Shown in pieces: positions 51,672 to 60,096 of a stretch of DNA of 63,307 bases. Source of the stretch: Alphaproteobacteria bacterium (lineage in GTDB: Bacteria; Pseudomonadota; Alphaproteobacteria; MPNO01; UBA2964). The notes beneath the pieces are model-generated. The model searched no databases. It was given only the letters and a program-made list of their open reading frames with translations, and was not told the origin of the DNA. Position 1 is the first letter of the stretch, and each line of letters opens with the position of its first letter. The stretch lies in contig WHUE01000013.1 in NCBI GenBank assembly GCA_009377375.1, positions 1 through 63,307 of the forward strand. The letters are read 5' to 3'. Both the position numbers and the translations under genes were made by a program.

Positions 51672-51786
51672 CGCGGTCGTCTCCCTGCAGGCCGGCGCCG
51701 GTTTTTTCCGTGCGCGCCGCCTTGTCAATACCACGCCCCCGGCGGCCCGGGGAGGCGGACATAAGGACGCGGCGAAGTCCCCCGGT

Positions 51787-54700
51787 TCAGGCGCGGCCCG
51801 AAGCCTGCGCGGCGCGACCGTCCCGCCGCCGGTCCCGCCATGCCGCGAGATTCGCCCGCAGCATCAGCGCGCTGGGGGTGACGATCAGCGTCAGCAGCGT
51901 GGCGAAGCCGAGCCCGAAGGCGATGGCGGTGGATATCTGCATCCACCACTGAGTGGACGGCGCGCCGTGCGTCACTTCGCGGGTGATGAAGTCGATATTG
52001 AGCTGAAGCGTCATCGGCAGCACGCCGAGCACGGTGGTGGCCGCCGTCAGCAGCACCGGCCGGAGGCGCTGCGCTCCGGTCAGCAGGATCGCCTCCACCG
52101 GGTCGCCCAGCTCGGCCAGCAGCCGGTCATGGGTGTCGATCAGGACGATATTGTTGTTGACCACGATCCCGGCCAGAGCGATCACGCCGATGCCGCTCAT
52201 CACGATGCCGAAGGGCTGGCCGATCGCCAGCAGCCCGAGCATCACCCCCACCGTGGACATGACGACCGCCGACAGGATCAGGAAGGTGGAATAGAAGCTG
52301 TTGAACTGGGTCACCAGGATGATTCCCATCACCGCCAGCGCCACGACGAAGGCGGTGCCGAGAAACGCCTGCGCCTTCTTCTGCTCCTCGTCCTCGCCCT
52401 TGAAGGCGACCTCCACGCGGGGGTCCAGCCCGGCGCCCAGTATCCAGGACCGGATCTCGCCCACCTTGCTGTCGGCCTGCACGCCGGGCAGCAGGTCGGC
52501 CTTGACCGTCATCGCACGCAGCCCGTCGATGCGCAGCAGCTCGCCCGTCTTCTGTTTCGCCATGCGCTGGACGAAGTTGCCGATCGGCACATGGCCCTGG
52601 CCGGTTTCGATCCGGATCTGATCGAGCTGGTCGATCGTGCGCCATTCGCGCGGGAACCGGGCGACGATGTCGACTTCCTCGTCGGAATCGTCGGGCCGGT
52701 ACTCGCTGAACTTCAGCCCCTTGGTGACGAGCTGGATGGCGCTGCCGATGGACTCGACGTCGGCGCCGAACTTGGCCGCCTGGGCGCGGTCCACGGCGAT
52801 CTGCCATTCGATACCGGGGACGGGGCGCGAATCCTCGATGTCTTTCAGCCCGCTCATGCCTTCCAGATGGGCGCGGATCTTCGCGACCGCCGGGAGTAGC
52901 GCCTCGGACGCGCGGGAGGTGAGCTGGATATGGATCGGCTTTCCGACCTGCGGGCCCGCCTCCTGCTTCCGGGTCTCGATCTCGATCCCGGCCAGGTGCC
53001 GGGTGCGCTGGCGGATTTCGGCGAGGATCTGGTCCGCCGGGCGCCGGCGGTCCCATTCGGCGAATTCCAGCCTGACCCTGCCGATCACGTCCTCAGGCTC
53101 GTTGTCCCGCCGCTCCAGCTCGCCGGCGACCATATTGATGGTGCGGAACTCCCCGCGCTCGCGCTGCATGGCCAGGACCTCGCGCTCCACCTGGATGACC
53201 AGCCGGTGCTTCTCGTCCACCGACAGGTTGCCGCGCGCGTGGACCTGGAGGATCGACTGTTCGGGCTCCACCTCCGGGAAGAACTCGATCCCCTTGCCGA
53301 AGTTGAAATAAAGCGCCCAGGCGGCGACCAGCGTCGCCATCGACAGGGCCAGCACCTTGCCCGGATGGCGCAGCGCGCCGCGCAGCCCCCCGACATAGGT
53401 GCCGGTGAAGCCGGTCAGGCTGCGCGAATCCGTAAATTCCTGCTGCGGGCTGGCATTGGCGGGGCGGCCGAAACGCGCCCCCAGCACGGGTATGAAGATC
53501 AGCGCCATCGCCAGCGAGGCGGCCAGCGTGGCGATCAGCGTGATGGGCAGGAACTTCATGAACTCGCCGACGATGCCGGGCCAGAACAGCAGCGGCATGA
53601 ATGCCGCCAACGTCGTCGCCGTCGACGCGATGATCGGCCACGCCATGCGCCGGGCCGCGGCCGAGTAGGCTTCGCGCCTGCCGGCCCCTTCCCGCATCCT
53701 GCGCTCGGCGAACTCGGTGACGACGATGGCGCCGTCGACCAGCATGCCGACGGCGAGGATCAGGCTGAACAGAACGACGATGTTGATCGTGAAGCCCAGC
53801 GTCGCCAGCACCAGCACCCCGGCGAGGAACGAGCCCGGAATGGCGACGCCCACCATCAGTCCCGATCGCAGCCCCAGCGCGCCGACCACCACGATCATCA
53901 CCAGCAGGATGGCGCTGGTGACGTTGTTCTGCAGGTCCCGAAGCATGGCGCGGATATCGCGCGACTTGTCCTGCGAGAAGCCGACCTCGACGCTCTCCGG
54001 CCAGGTGGCGGCCTCCGCGTTCACCAGCGCGCGGACCCGTTCGGTGGTCTCGATGATGTTCTCGCCCGTGCGCTTGGAGACCTCTATGGAGATCGCCGGC
54101 CGCCCGTCGGCGCGGGCGTATGAGGTGCGGTCCTTGAAGGTGCGGCGCACGCTGGCGATATCCGCGATCCGCACCGCCGAATCCCCGCTGACCTTGATCG
54201 GCATGTTCAGGATGTCGGCGGCGTCCTCGAACAGGCCCGGCACCTTGATTGCGAAACGTCCGGCGCCGGTGTCCAGCGTGCCCGCGGCGATCAGCCGGTT
54301 CGACCGCGACACCACCTCGATCACCTCGCGCGCGTTGATCGCGTAGCTTTGCAGCAGGGCGGGATCGATCACGATCTCGACCTGTTCCTCTCGGTCGCCG
54401 TTGATCCTGGCTTCCAGAATCGCCGGAATGCCCTCGATCTTGTCGCGCAGGTCGCGCGCCAGGCGGAGCAGGGCGCGTTCCTCCACATGTCCGCCGAGGC
54501 TGACCACCAGCACGGGGAACAGGCTGAGATTGACTTCGTGAACGGCGGGCTCGTCGGTCTCGGAGGGCAGTTCCGGCTTGGCCATGTCCACCTTCTCGCG
54601 CACGTCGTTCAGCGCGCGGTCGGCGTCGAACCCCGCCTCGAACTCCAGCAGCACCGTTGCCGAGCCCTGATAGGCGGTGGAGCGCATCTCCTTCACGCCC

Positions 54701-54924
54701 TCGATGGTCTGGAGCTCCTTTTCCATCGGGCGGACCAGCAGGCGCTCGGCGTCCTCGGGCGAGATGCCCTCATGCGTCATGCGCACATAGATGATCGGGA
54801 TGTTGACGTCGGGCTCTGCCTCCTTGGGGATGTTGATATAGGCGGAGAGCCCCATGCCGAGGATCAGCAGCAGCAGGAAAATCGCCGCGCGCGACCGCGA
54901 TATCGCGGCGTCGATGAGGCTCAA
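51787..54924 (-). CDS. RND-family efflux pump permease (AcrB-like)
   Basis: A 1045-residue inner-membrane proton antiporter of the RND superfamily. Twelve transmembrane helices in the usual 1+5+1+5 arrangement are interrupted by two large periplasmic loops. The N-terminus (AIFLLLLILGMGLSAYINIPKEAEPDVNIP) and the TM4 segment with the proton-relay Asp (LILAVGMLVDGAIVVTEFAERRM) identify it; the sequence is nearer to the ACR_tran hydrophobe/amphiphile exporters than to heavy-metal types. The start is TTG at 54924 overlapping the adaptor gene stop (TTGA), so the two are translationally coupled. No outer-membrane channel gene is adjacent. Confidence 0.94.
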   Translation of the reverse strand: MSLIDAAISRSRAAIFLLLLILGMGLSAYINIPKEAEPDVNIPIIYVRMTHEGISPEDAERLLVRPMEKELQTIEGVKEMRSTAYQGSATVLLEFEAGFDADRALNDVREKVDMAKPELPSETDEPAVHEVNLSLFPVLVVSLGGHVEERALLRLARDLRDKIEGIPAILEARINGDREEQVEIVIDPALLQSYAINAREVIEVVSRSNRLIAAGTLDTGAGRFAIKVPGLFEDAADILNMPIKVSGDSAVRIADIASVRRTFKDRTSYARADGRPAISIEVSKRTGENIIETTERVRALVNAEAATWPESVEVGFSQDKSRDIRAMLRDLQNNVTSAILLVMIVVVGALGLRSGLMVGVAIPGSFLAGVLVLATLGFTINIVVLFSLILAVGMLVDGAIVVTEFAERRMREGAGRREAYSAAARRMAWPIIASTATTLAAFMPLLFWPGIVGEFMKFLPITLIATLAASLAMALIFIPVLGARFGRPANASPQQEFTDSRSLTGFTGTYVGGLRGALRHPGKVLALSMATLVAAWALYFNFGKGIEFFPEVEPEQSILQVHARGNLSVDEKHRLVIQVEREVLAMQRERGEFRTINMVAGELERRDNEPEDVIGRVRLEFAEWDRRRPADQILAEIRQRTRHLAGIEIETRKQEAGPQVGKPIHIQLTSRASEALLPAVAKIRAHLEGMSGLKDIEDSRPVPGIEWQIAVDRAQAAKFGADVESIGSAIQLVTKGLKFSEYRPDDSDEEVDIVARFPREWRTIDQLDQIRIETGQGHVPIGNFVQRMAKQKTGELLRIDGLRAMTVKADLLPGVQADSKVGEIRSWILGAGLDPRVEVAFKGEDEEQKKAQAFLGTAFVVALAVMGIILVTQFNSFYSTFLILSAVVMSTVGVMLGLLAIGQPFGIVMSGIGVIALAGIVVNNNIVLIDTHDRLLAELGDPVEAILLTGAQRLRPVLLTAATTVLGVLPMTLQLNIDFITREVTHGAPSTQWWMQISTAIAFGLGFATLLTLIVTPSALMLRANLAAWRDRRRDGRAAQASGRA

Positions 54925-56000
54925 GACGCCCGCTCCACGGACTCCGCCACCGGCCGCACGCGCTCGCCGTCGCGGACATAGCCCTGGCCGACCGCGATCA
55001 CGGTTACCGCGCCGTCCAGCCCTCCGATCCAGATTCCCTCCGGCGTGTCGGCGAGAAACTCGACCGGCATGAAGCGCACACGGCTCTCCGCCGTCACGAT
55101 CTTCACGCCCATGCGCCCCTCATCGTCCAGGGTCAGCGCGGACGGCGCCACGAAATGGGCCATCGTCTCGGACAGCGGCAGCCGGATCTGGCTGGTCACG
55201 CCGTGGCGGACCGCATGATCGGGGTTGGGAATCTCCACCTCGAACCGGAAGGTGCGGGTGGCCGTGTCGGCGACGCTGGCGACATAGCGTATGCGGCCCT
55301 CAAGCTTCTCGCCGGTGACCAGCGCAGCCGTAGCGGGCGCGCCCACTGCAAGCGCGCCGATCTCGCGCTCGGTGACGCTGCCGACGACCAGGACCGGGTC
55401 CAGGTCGACCACCGTGGCGACGTCGTCGCCCTCCTTCACATAGTCGCCGAGCTCCACGGCGCGGGTGTCGAGCGCGCCCTCGAACGGCGCGCCGATGCGG
55501 GTGCGTGCGATGTCGGTCTCGATCCGGGCGATCCGCGACCGCGCGGCGTCGAGTTCCGCCGCGGAGGCGGCAAGCTGGGTTTCCGCGCGGAAACCCTTCC
55601 GGCTCAGCGAACGGGCGGCCTCGTACTCCATCTCGCGCTGCCGCAGCAGGGCGCGCGCCTCGGCAAGCTGCGCCGGGCGGTCGGCGGCGTCGATCTCCGC
55701 GATCAGCGCGCCGGTCTTCACCTTCTGGCCCTTGTCGGCGCCGATGCGGACAATGCGTCCGCCGGTCTCGGCCCGGATCTTCACGCTGCGCGTCGCCTCG
55801 GTGCGGCCGTGCGCGATGATCTGGCGCTGCCAGGGGCGGGGCTCGACGCGCCGCACCCGGACTTCCCGCGGTGCGGGGGCGACCGGTTCCGCGGCCATGT
55901 CGGCCCGGGCCGGACGGTCGTCGCGCCCGATCTGGCCGGACAGAATCCACCCCGCCGCGGCGAGTGCGACGACGGTGGCGATGACAAGCGATCTGTTCAT
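54921..56000 (-). CDS. RND efflux periplasmic adaptor (membrane fusion protein)
   Basis: A 359-residue adaptor of the HlyD/AcrA family. An N-terminal anchor (MNRSLVIATVVALAAAGWILSG) is followed by beta-barrel and lipoyl parts (RTEATRSVKIRAETGGRIVRIGADKGQKVKTGALIAEID), a long helical hairpin (about 110-165, LAEARALLRQREMEYEAARSLSRKGFRAETQ), and the second half of the lipoyl domain (TRIGAPFEGALDTRAVELGDYVKEGDDVATVVDLDPVLV). It bridges the RND pump to an outer-membrane channel. ATG at 56000 is preferred; ATG at 56033 is possible. Its stop overlaps the pump start. Confidence 0.93.
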   Translation of the reverse strand: MNRSLVIATVVALAAAGWILSGQIGRDDRPARADMAAEPVAPAPREVRVRRVEPRPWQRQIIAHGRTEATRSVKIRAETGGRIVRIGADKGQKVKTGALIAEIDAADRPAQLAEARALLRQREMEYEAARSLSRKGFRAETQLAASAAELDAARSRIARIETDIARTRIGAPFEGALDTRAVELGDYVKEGDDVATVVDLDPVLVVGSVTEREIGALAVGAPATAALVTGEKLEGRIRYVASVADTATRTFRFEVEIPNPDHAVRHGVTSQIRLPLSETMAHFVAPSALTLDDEGRMGVKIVTAESRVRFMPVEFLADTPEGIWIGGLDGAVTVIAVGQGYVRDGERVRPVAESVERAS

Positions 56001-56218
56001 GAGGCGGCCGGTCGTTCGATCTGCCCGAAACATGGGTATACGGGCCGGGGATTACAGGTCCGGCGGCCGGACTACAACCATTCCGTGCCTCGGCGGACGG
56101 GGCCTGACCGGCCCGATCGGGCGAGGGAGCCGGCGCCCGGTGTCGGAAATTTTTACAATCCGGCGGCCTTTCTCCCCCGTGGTTATTTATCCCATTGATT
56201 CCAAAGGAGAAAAGGAAC
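56001..56218. other. Spacer between efflux operon and sigma-54 promoter
   Basis: No gene seen. The region should hold the efflux-operon promoter (minus strand) and any upstream activator sites for the sigma-54 promoter at 56219. An AT-rich stretch lies at about 56149-56195. TGT and ACA occur 11 bases apart at 56141-56157, close to but not matching the TGT-N10-ACA spacing of NifA sites. No NtrC-like GCAC/GGTGC dyad was found. Confidence 0.4.
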
Positions 56219-56234
56219 TGGCACGCATTTTGCA
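56219..56234 (+). promoter_or_regulatory. Sigma-54 (RpoN) -24/-12 promoter
   Basis: TGGCACG-CATT-TTGCA is an exact match to the RpoN consensus TGGCACG-N4-TTGCA, with the invariant GG and GC exactly ten bases apart. Transcription should start about 12 bases after the GC, near 56245, rightwards. It needs a sigma-54 activator; none is encoded in this window. What follows is not a protein gene but a short structured, terminated segment. Confidence 0.8.
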
Positions 56235-56244
56235 TAAAGGATGA

Positions 56245-56364
56245 AATCGCAAGCGGCGCGGCTTCGCTTTGTTTCATGAGGCGCCGTAAACGAATTGCCT
56301 GACGCCAACCCCGGGTAATTCGTTTCAAGGGCGGCGGTCCGGGTAACCGGGCCGCCGTTCCTTT
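56245..56364 (+). ncRNA. Candidate sigma-54-dependent structured small RNA (~120 nt)
   Basis: From the predicted start (about 56245) to the T-rich end (56364) the transcript would fold into three consecutive stems. Stem 1: CGGCGC (56254-56259) with GCGCCG (56281-56286). Stem 2: AAACGAATT (56288-56296) with AATTCGTTT (56317-56325), nine perfect pairs, extended by GCC/GGT. Stem 3 is a terminator hairpin with a GTAA loop. No ORF with a ribosome site lies inside the predicted RNA: a 12-codon ATG frame at 56241 begins before the expected start site. The family is not recognised. Promoter plus terminator plus compact folding support an sRNA; expression is unproven. Confidence 0.55.
56332..56364 (+). 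terminator. Intrinsic terminator of the candidate sRNA
   Basis: CGGCGG-T-CCGG (56332-56342) pairs with CCGG-G-CCGCCG (56347-56357): eleven pairs including one G-T, closed by a GTAA (GNRA-type) tetraloop and followed by TTCCTTT. It stands about 28 bases before the truncated VOC frame. Confidence 0.65.
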
Positions 56365-56391
56365 GTCCGGGCCGATCCTCCCGGCCTCCGC

Positions 56392-56727
56392 TTGCGGGCG
56401 CCGGGGGACCGGGTCGCTAGCCTCGACGACCTGCGGGCCTTGAGCCGGATCGTCGACGGGCGCGACGATGTCAGCGACATCCAGCCCGTGAACCACGGCA
56501 ACGCCTGGTCGTTCTGCTTCCGCGATCCGGAAGAGAACCGTATCGAGCTCTATCTCGACACGCCCCGGCAATGCACCCAGCCGCACCGCGAACGGCTGGA
56601 TCTGTCTCCCGACGACGAAGAAATTCTCCGCGTCACCGACGACCGCCTGCAGGACGATCCGAGCCGGAAGCCGGCCGGGGACCGGGCGCGGGAAATCGCG
56701 GCGCGGCTGACCGCCGGGGCCGGCTGA
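56392..56727 (+). pseudogene. Truncated VOC-family gene (C-terminal module only)
   Basis: A 111-codon frame (TTG at 56392) whose translation RVASLDDLRAL, then QPVNHGNAWSFCFRDPEENRIELYLDTPRQ, aligns with the second half of the intact VOC protein at 27064-27588 (there FRVKTLGELRAM, PIDHGNSWSVYFLDPEGNRLEVYLATP). The first module, with the N-terminal metal ligand, is missing, and the sequence upstream is the candidate sRNA instead. No ribosome site is evident. It is best read as a decayed remnant; a functional single-module VOC protein is less likely. Confidence 0.7.
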
Positions 56728-56796
56728 CTCCCCGGACCGGGTGCGAAGGCGGCCCCGGCGTACGGGATATGTGCCGGGGCCTTCCTCGGACAGCCC

Positions 56797-57675
56797 TTAC
56801 TGGGGCTTCACGATCTCGATCACGACGCGGCGGTTCCGCGCCTCCACCACGCCGTCCGGGGTGGGCACCGCCGGTTCGCGCTCGCCGAGCGCTGCGGTCC
56901 CGATGGCCGTCTTTGCGATGCCGCCGGCGGCAAGCTCGTCGAGCACCGACTGCACCCTCCGGGAGGAGAGCTTGTCGTTATAGGCGTCCGGTCCCGCGCG
57001 GTCGGCATGGCCGGACACATAGACGACCGCATTCCTGTTCCCCGCCAGTTCCTTCTCGATGCCGTTCAGCTTCGCCCGCGCGTCCGATGTCAGCTCAGCC
57101 GCATTCAGCCTGAAATAGACGACGTGTCGGACCTTCTGCGCCTTCGCCGGTATCTCCGCCGTCCTCGGCGGTGGCGGTGTTTCCGCTGCCGCAGTCCGCG
57201 GCGTCATCGCCCTGTCAACCTCCGACATCGCGAGTGTGAACCGGCTTTTGCATCCCGCGATATCGTCCGGCTGGAGGTTTTCCTCCGCTTCCTGCATCCA
57301 GCAGTCGAAGGCAACCTGCGCCTTCGCCGCGTCGGCGGGCGCCCTGGCGGGTGCGCCGCCGTCAAGCGCCGTCGTCAGGCGGGCGCGGGCCTCCGACAGC
57401 TCGCCGGCGTGGATCGCCGGGAGTTTCCGCGCGCCCAGCGACTCGGGCGACGGCGGCGCGCCCAGCGCCGACTGGCGCGCCCGTTCGGTAAAGACCCTGC
57501 CGTCCTTTATGTCGGTTTCGTCGTATTCCGCTTCAGCGAGGGCGAGATAGCCGGAATAAAGCCCTTGGTCGAAGCTGGAACCTTCCGCCGTCATTTTGCG
57601 AACGTCGGACGAAACGCATGCTGCAACGCTTCCGGCAAGTGCGGTGGCGATAGCCAGGGTGAGAGGTGTTTTCAT
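56797..57675 (-). CDS. OmpA-family peptidoglycan-binding lipoprotein
   Basis: A 292-residue envelope protein. A lipoprotein signal peptide (MKTPLTLAIATALAGSVAAC, Cys about residue 20) leads to a helical region with two further Cys (FDCWMQEAEENLQPDDIAGC) and a Pro-rich linker, then a C-terminal OmpA-like domain (about 178-290): VVYFRLNAAELTSDARAKLN, VYVSGHADRAGPDAYNDKLSSRRVQSVLDEL, and EARNRRVVIEI, with the Asp and Arg that bind diaminopimelate. ATG at 57675 has AGGAGG upstream. It tethers the outer membrane to peptidoglycan. An AT-rich repeat region upstream (57815-57842) is its likely promoter/operator. Confidence 0.9.
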   Translation of the reverse strand: MKTPLTLAIATALAGSVAACVSSDVRKMTAEGSSFDQGLYSGYLALAEAEYDETDIKDGRVFTERARQSALGAPPSPESLGARKLPAIHAGELSEARARLTTALDGGAPARAPADAAKAQVAFDCWMQEAEENLQPDDIAGCKSRFTLAMSEVDRAMTPRTAAAETPPPPRTAEIPAKAQKVRHVVYFRLNAAELTSDARAKLNGIEKELAGNRNAVVYVSGHADRAGPDAYNDKLSSRRVQSVLDELAAGGIAKTAIGTAALGEREPAVPTPDGVVEARNRRVVIEIVKPQ

Positions 57676-58045
57676 TTTTCCGGTCCTCCTGAAAAAGCCG
57701 AGATACGGCCCGCGACTCCGTCGCGGACAAGCCGGGCGCTCTTCCTTAACTGGGGAAACCTGCGGGAACGGCAACCCGTGGATGGGGGAGGAAGCGGTTT
57801 TGCAACGTAAATTTATATGTTCAAATACAATATGTTACATATCGACATTCGATCCGATTATCAGAAACTGCGGGGCATGGCGGCTGCTGCCGAACATGAA
57901 AACGCCTACGCGCGCATCGTTCCGGGGATGAGCCGCACCCCCTGACTGCGGGGTAAGGCCCGGCGGCGGCGCAGGAAAGCGGTTGCGATCGTTCCGTTCT
58001 TCCGAACCGTTCGCATCACCGCCCATCTCGACGCGGCATCCGGTT
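57676..58045. other. 370-bp intergenic region between the OmpA-like gene and tRNA-Gln
   Basis: No protein gene is supported. The first 100 bases are GC-rich leader of the OmpA-like gene; 57797-57860 is strongly AT-rich and holds repeated ATATGTT elements; the last 150 bases, downstream of the tRNA on its strand, are ordinary GC-rich sequence without a clear terminator. Confidence 0.45.
57815..57842. promoter_or_regulatory. AT-rich repeat/palindrome upstream of the OmpA-like gene
   Basis: ATATGTT occurs at 57815-57821 and again at 57830-57836, 15 bases apart, and the second copy is part of a perfect palindrome ATATGT-T-ACATAT (57830-57842). The stretch lies 140-167 bases upstream of the OmpA-like ATG in a run that is unusually AT-rich for this genome. 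A regulator-binding site plus promoter is a reasonable reading; no known consensus is matched. Confidence 0.35.
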
Positions 58046-58119
58046 TGGCTGGGGGACCTGGATTCGAACCAGGACTAAGCGGGTCAGAGCCGCTCGTTCT
58101 ACCGTTAAACTATCCCCCA
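58046..58119 (-). tRNA. tRNA-Gln (anticodon CUG)
   Basis: On the minus strand the 74-base sequence begins TGGGGGATAGTTTAACGGTA and ends TCCCCCAGCCA. The acceptor stem (TGGGGGA with TCCCCCA), D-arm, anticodon arm AGCGG-CTCTGAC-CCGCT with anticodon CTG, and T-arm CTGG-TTCGAAT-CCAG are complete; the terminal CCA is encoded. CTG reads the Gln codon CAG, and the T1-A72 first pair is typical of bacterial tRNA-Gln. Confidence 0.95.
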
Positions 58120-58246
58120 TCAGGGCGCGGCCGGGGACCCGGCCGGGAGTGCCCGTTGCTTAACACAACGCGGCGCGGCGGGACAAGCGGTAGCGTGCGG
58201 CCGCGTATGGCATTCGCGCTTTCGATACCTGCGCTATCGGTCTACC

Positions 58247-59380
58247 ATGACGCAGAAAAAGCAGCGACACCGCGCCCCCCGGAGGCCGGGGTGCGCAGGG
58301 GAGGAAGAGTTGGCAGTCGTCCAATCGCTTCGCGGAACGCGATCGCGCCGCGGACGCCGGCCCGGTGCCGGCGAGCGGCGGGGCGCGGCCGGTTTCGTGC
58401 CCGCCATCGCGGCGCTCGATCTCGGCACCAACAACTGCCGGCTGCTGATCGCGCGGCCCCATCCCGGCGGCTTCCGGGTCATCGACGGGTTCTCGCGCAT
58501 CGTGCGGCTGGGCGAGGGCGTCGCGGCCAGCGGTGAGCTTTCCGAGGCCGCGATGGCGCGCGCCATCGACGCGCTCTCGGTCTGCGCCGAGAAGATCGCG
58601 CGCCGGCAGGTCGAGCGCGGGCGCTACGTCGCCACCGAGGCCTGCCGCCGGGCCGGGAACGGGCCGGAATTCCTGCGCCGGGTGCGCGAGGCCACCGGGA
58701 TCGCGCTGGAGACCATACCGTCGCGCGAGGAGGCGGAACTGACCCTGGCCGGCTGCCTGCCGCTGCTCGACCCCGCGACGCCCTATGCGCTGACCTTCGA
58801 CGTCGGCGGCGGCAGCGCCGAGATCCTGTGGGTCCGGCTGAGTCCCGGCGCCGATCCGGAAATCGAGGGCTGGATATCCTTGCCCTGCGGGGTGGTCACG
58901 ATGACCGAACGCTACGGCAGCGCGGAGTTCACCCCTGCCGAATACGAGGCCATGGTCGACGATATCGAGGCGATGCTGCGCCCGTTCGACGAGGCCTACG
59001 GCATAGGCGGCGCCATCGCCCGCGGCGAGGTGCAGATGCTGGGCACGGCGGGCACGGTGACGACCATCGCCGGGATCAACCTGGGGCTGACGCGCTATAA
59101 CCGCGCGATGGTCGACGGCTGCTGGCTGGATTTCGACGCGGTGCACGAGGTCAGCCGGATGCTGGCCGGCGCCAGCTTCGACGAGCGCGCCGCCCATGCC
59201 TGCATCGGCGAGGGGCGGGCCGAGCTGGTGGTCGCCGGTTGCGGCGTGCTGGAGGCGGTCTGCCGCCTCTGGCCGGCGGGCCGTCTTCGGGTTGCCGACC
59301 GCGGCGTGCGCGAGGGCATCCTGATCGCGCTGACCGACGAGTACCTGCAGGAAGGGGCGCAGCAGCCGGCGGTCCAATGA
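58247..59380 (+). CDS. Ppx/GppA-family phosphatase
   Basis: A 377-residue ASKHA-fold enzyme that hydrolyses polyphosphate and/or pppGpp. After a 50-residue Arg-rich, poorly conserved N-terminus come the nucleotide-binding motifs AALDLGTNNCRLLIA (phosphate 1), ATEACRRAGNGPEFL, SREEAELTLAG and TFDVGGGSAEILW (phosphate 2), and LGTAGTVTTIAGI (adenosine region). It lacks the long C-terminal HD-like domain, as in the short alphaproteobacterial forms. Its stop overlaps the rlmE ATG (ATGA), so the genes are translationally coupled. Confidence 0.92.
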   Translation: MTQKKQRHRAPRRPGCAGEEELAVVQSLRGTRSRRGRRPGAGERRGAAGFVPAIAALDLGTNNCRLLIARPHPGGFRVIDGFSRIVRLGEGVAASGELSEAAMARAIDALSVCAEKIARRQVERGRYVATEACRRAGNGPEFLRRVREATGIALETIPSREEAELTLAGCLPLLDPATPYALTFDVGGGSAEILWVRLSPGADPEIEGWISLPCGVVTMTERYGSAEFTPAEYEAMVDDIEAMLRPFDEAYGIGGAIARGEVQMLGTAGTVTTIAGINLGLTRYNRAMVDGCWLDFDAVHEVSRMLAGASFDERAAHACIGEGRAELVVAGCGVLEAVCRLWPAGRLRVADRGVREGILIALTDEYLQEGAQQPAVQ

Positions 59381-60096
59381 GCGGACGCAAACCGGGCTCC
59401 AGATCGGGCGGACGCGGGCTTACCGTCCGGGTTCGCACCGCGCGCGGCCGCAAGCCGTCCTCGACGCGCTGGCTGCAGCGCCAGCTCAACGATCCCTACG
59501 TCGCCGAGGCCCGCCGCAGCGGCTACCGCTCGCGCGCGGCCTTCAAGCTGCTGGAGCTGGACGACCGGTGCAAGCTGCTGCGTCCCGGCCTGTCGGTCGT
59601 CGACCTCGGTGCCGCGCCGGGCGGCTGGACGCAGGTGGCGGTGGAGCGGACCGGGGCGGGAACGTCGGGCAGGGCGCGGGTGCTGGCGGTCGACGTGCTG
59701 GAGATGGAGCCGGTGGCGGGTGCCGAGACGATGGTGCTCGACATCCGCGACGCCGATGCGCCCGAACGGCTGCGCGCGGCGCTGGACGGTCCCGTCGATG
59801 TGGTGCTCAGCGACATGGCGGCGCCCACCACCGGTCACCGCCAGACCGACCATCTGCGCACCATGGCGCTGTGCGAGGCCGCGGCCGATTTCGCCGCCGG
59901 TGTGCTGGCGCCGGGCGGCGCGCTGGTGCTCAAGGCCTTCCAGGGCGGGGCGGAGGCGGGGCTTCTGGCGTTGCTCAAGCGCGACTACGCCCGGGTCCGC
60001 CACGTCAAGCCGCCCGCCAGCCGGGACGAGTCGCCCGAAACGTATCTCGTGGCGACCGGGTTCAGACGCGGGATCAAGAACGATAAGAAATCATAG
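59377..60096 (+). CDS. rlmE: 23S rRNA 2'-O-ribose U2552 methyltransferase RlmE (FtsJ)
   Basis: A 239-residue SAM-dependent 2'-O-methyltransferase that modifies U2552 during late 50S assembly. The K-D-K-E tetrad is visible: Lys in SRAAFKLLELDD, Asp in LSDMAAPTTGHRQTDH, Lys in LVLKAFQGG, and Glu in SRDESPETYLVA. The SAM site is VVDLGAAPGGWTQVA. A basic N-terminal tail (SGRKPGSRSGGRGLTVRVRTARGRK) precedes the fold. ATG at 59377 overlaps the phosphatase gene stop. Confidence 0.95.
   Translation: MSGRKPGSRSGGRGLTVRVRTARGRKPSSTRWLQRQLNDPYVAEARRSGYRSRAAFKLLELDDRCKLLRPGLSVVDLGAAPGGWTQVAVERTGAGTSGRARVLAVDVLEMEPVAGAETMVLDIRDADAPERLRAALDGPVDVVLSDMAAPTTGHRQTDHLRTMALCEAAADFAAGVLAPGGALVLKAFQGGAEAGLLALLKRDYARVRHVKPPASRDESPETYLVATGFRRGIKNDKKS

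Noticed and set aside
56141-56157. Possible NifA upstream activator site near the sigma-54 promoter
   Set aside because: TGT and ACA are separated by 11 bases, not the 10 required by TGT-N10-ACA, and there is no second site.
56241-56279. A 12-codon ATG frame (MKSQAARLRFVS) after the sigma-54 promoter, as a leader peptide
   Set aside because: Its ATG lies before the predicted transcription start near 56245, so it would not be on the transcript.
57985-58015. LexA-like GTTC/GAAC sequences downstream of the tRNA
   Set aside because: The spacers are nine bases rather than seven and no start codon follows; it is probably chance or local hairpin sequence.
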